Part shown: positions 6,498 through 7,286 of the stretch, piece by piece
Layout: each line of letters begins with the position of its first letter
Position numbering within the stretch: the first letter of the stretch is position 1
Assembly (NCBI GenBank): GCA_026986305.1
Contig: JALSOU010000192.1
Coordinates: 1 to 7,286 of the forward strand
DNA length: 7,286 nt
Source: Thermoplasmata archaeon
GTDB lineage: Archaea > Thermoplasmatota > Thermoplasmata > WALJ01
Direction of reading: 5' to 3'
Notes under the pieces: model-generated
Database searches by the model: none
What the model was told of the DNA's origin: nothing
What the model saw: only the letters and a program-made list of their open reading frames with translations
Made by a program: the position numbers and the translations under genes

Positions 6498-6748
6498 TCA
6501 AGACCTTTATACACCTTTTTTCTGTGCTCTATGCTAACGACTATGATTTTGCTCTCCTCAATTCTGAATATTATGCGCAATTTCCCCACTCTAGCGCTGT
6601 AATATCCCTTAAGCTCATATCGAGAGCCTTATAGGAGAGCGGGTCTTTTAAGATAGAATCAAAAGCCTGAAGAACATCCTCTTTTAAAGGATTATTGAGC
6701 TTCCTAAGCCGTTTGGGTTCTCTTTGTGAGGACAAGCTCATATTTCAT
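6494..6748 (-). pseudogene. RelE/ParE-family mRNA interferase toxin, broken by two frameshifts
   Basis: Remains of a RelE/ParE-superfamily toxin; intact RelE members cleave mRNA in the ribosome. Hand translation gives three pieces. From ATG 6748: MKYELVLTKRTQ, then an in-frame TAG at 6706-6704. From about 6711, in another frame: RLRKLNNPLKEDVLQAF and on to DPLSYK. From about 6628, back in the first frame: GSRYELKGYYSARVGKLRI, ending [12 protein letters not shown] and TAA at 6496-6494. Joined, these make an 85-residue protein of normal family length, with the expected K-x-L-x-K-L helix, the YYSARVGKLRIIF strand and the C-terminal HRKKVY. The first break (about 6709-6718) fits a loss of two bases, or a gain of one; the second (about 6626-6632) fits a loss of one. 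The start overlaps the antitoxin stop as ATGA, so the pair was one operon. It is either a true pseudogene or a sequencing artefact. Confidence 0.85.
6516..6521 (+). terminator. Possible oligo-T terminator for adk
   Basis: A run of six T starting 19 bases after the adk stop. Archaeal RNA polymerase terminates at T-rich non-template tracts without needing a hairpin. The run also lies inside the convergent toxin reading frame (lysine codons on the other strand), so it may be coincidental. Confidence 0.25.
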
Positions 6749-6951
6749 AGATTCAGTTTCTCCCTCAGCTCTTCTATGCTGCTGAATGTCTCATACTCTC
6801 CTTTCATATATTCCTCTTCATTCTTTGTTATTTCCTCCAGAATCTCCTTGTTCGCCAGTATTTCCACCTCTTCCTCAAAAGAATCCACAATTTCCTTGAG
6901 GTCTCTCGCGAATTTCAGCAGCAGCTCTCCTTCGCTCATGGTTTTCGCCAT
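6745..6951 (-). CDS. Putative type II antitoxin of the RelE-type toxin
   Basis: A small acidic protein of 68 residues (M5 at 6939 is an alternative start). I recognise no named antitoxin family with certainty. The assignment rests on context and shape: it lies directly upstream of a RelE/ParE-type toxin with an ATGA overlap, the standard antitoxin-first order, and its C-terminus has the common antitoxin form YETFSSIEELREKLNL (53-68), a flexible stretch followed by a short helix that would wrap around the toxin. Residues about 6-45 are predicted helical and rich in glutamate (KFARDLKEIV, FEEEVEIL), without an obvious DNA-binding motif. The frame is intact although the toxin is broken. No Shine-Dalgarno precedes ATG 6951, but a TATA box lies about 27 bases upstream, so a leaderless mRNA is likely. 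Confidence 0.72.
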   Translation of the reverse strand: MAKTMSEGELLLKFARDLKEIVDSFEEEVEILANKEILEEITKNEEEYMKGEYETFSSIEELREKLNL

Positions 6952-6966
6952 GATTTTACTTTATTC

Positions 6967-7286
6967 TTATACGTTATTTATAGACTTCGGCTCTTTTTCA
7001 TCCTTAACCAGCTTCCTGTAATACCGGTCTCTTTCGCTGAATATGCATCCGCAGTATGGCTGGCGGTATAGATCCAGCTCCTTTGATATCCTTATGGAGT
7101 CCTTCCAGCCAACCCTGAAATCCCTGTGAAGGTATGGAATCCCGTATTTTTTTGAGATTTCCATGCCTATCTTTTTTATGAGAGCTATGGGCTGGTATTT
7201 TGAGAGGGTTAGGGTGGTGGAAAAGGCATCAAAATCCATCTCTTTCGCCTCTTTCGCGGTTCTTTCCAGCCTAACCCTGTAGCAGT
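6967..7286 (-). CDS. queH: QueH (DUF208)-family protein, C-terminal part (cut by window edge)
   Basis: C-terminal 105 residues of a QueH/DUF208-family protein; the N-terminal part lies beyond the right edge. In bacteria QueH reduces epoxyqueuosine to queuosine in tRNA, using a metal/iron-sulfur site built from conserved cysteines. The frame stays open from the internal methionine at 7239 back to the window end, reading CYRVRLERTAKEA, so that methionine is not the start. Family signatures in order: C1-Y-R-x-R-L-E, FDAFSTTL with SKYQ, then KYGIPYLHRDFR, DLYRQPYCGCIFSE with C78 and C80. The paired N-terminal cysteines expected in the family would be outside the window. The stop lies 15 bases before the antitoxin start, and its last codons contain that operon's TATA box. 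Queuosine is not known as an archaeal tRNA base, so the substrate here is an open question. Confidence 0.85.
   Translation of the reverse strand, partial: CYRVRLERTAKEAKEMDFDAFSTTLTLSKYQPIALIKKIGMEISKKYGIPYLHRDFRVGWKDSIRISKELDLYRQPYCGCIFSERDRYYRKLVKDEKEPKSINNV
6975..6982 (-). promoter_or_regulatory. TATA box for the toxin-antitoxin operon
   Basis: TATAAATA on the minus strand, a near-ideal archaeal TATA box, centred about 27 bases before the antitoxin ATG at 6951. The lack of a ribosome binding site there fits a leaderless transcript starting at or next to the ATG. The box lies within the last codons of the upstream QueH-like gene, giving the operon its own promoter while still allowing read-through. 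Confidence 0.5.

Noticed and set aside
6494..6748. Programmed ribosomal frameshifting as the normal way to express the toxin.
   Set aside because: Two separate shifts would be needed, in opposite net directions, and neither site shows a slippery heptamer or an evident stimulatory structure; decay or sequencing error is simpler.
6695..7021. A 108-codon serine- and phenylalanine-rich plus-strand frame across the toxin-antitoxin region.
   Set aside because: Reverse complement of the glutamate- and lysine-rich antitoxin; no ribosome binding site, and it crosses into the end of the QueH-like gene.
7000..7239. Reading the right-edge frame as a complete 90-residue gene starting at the methionine at 7239.
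   Set aside because: The frame is open to the window edge and the upstream residues CYRVRLERTA match the QueH family, so the methionine is internal.
1..7286. tRNA or rRNA genes, CRISPR repeats, insertion sequences.
   Set aside because: Nearly every base is accounted for by protein-coding genes, and reading by eye found no repeat arrays, terminal inverted repeats, transposase motifs or tRNA-like segments.

Overview
This window is archaeal and almost entirely coding. Its first 3.9 kb is a euryarchaeal exosome 'superoperon': SBDS/SDO1, Rrp4, Rrp41, Rrp42, ribosomal protein L37Ae, RNA polymerase subunit P, the KEOPS subunit Pcc1 and prefoldin beta. Heavy use of AGG/AGA arginine and ATA isoleucine codons, purine-rich Shine-Dalgarno sites and TATA-like boxes about 25 bases from start codons all fit an archaeon. 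A complete exosome together with a bacterial-type adenylate kinase carrying a four-cysteine LID suggests a Thermoplasmata-like or related euryarchaeon; that placement is an inference.

Layout. 2-3881 (+): eight genes in one run, with starts and stops overlapping or separated by 0-18 bases, so almost certainly one transcript whose promoter lies upstream of the window. It joins 3' RNA degradation (Rrp4/41/42), ribosome assembly (SDO1, L37Ae), transcription (RpoP), tRNA modification (Pcc1) and chaperoning of new proteins (prefoldin). 3921-5203 (+): a two-gene unit with its own TATA-like box, encoding a PHP-family metal-dependent phosphoesterase and a DUF2085 membrane protein joined by an ATGA overlap. 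5190-5786 (-): a ZPR1-type zinc-finger protein whose 3' end overlaps the DUF2085 gene. 5862-6497 (+): adenylate kinase, divergent from zpr1 across a 75-base spacer holding a palindromic TATTAATA. 6494-6951 (-): a type II toxin-antitoxin pair with an intact small acidic antitoxin and a RelE/ParE-type toxin broken by two frameshifts. 6967-7286 (-): the C-terminal part of a QueH (DUF208)-type protein running off the right edge.

The conserved left part is ordinary archaeal core biology. The less ordinary part is the right third: a decayed toxin beside an intact antitoxin, an adk/toxin pair sharing one TTAA as both stop codons, an antitoxin promoter apparently embedded in the end of the QueH-like gene, and a queuosine-pathway-type enzyme in an archaeon. 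No RNA genes, CRISPR arrays, insertion sequences or long repeats were seen, and no stretch over 75 bases lacks a gene.
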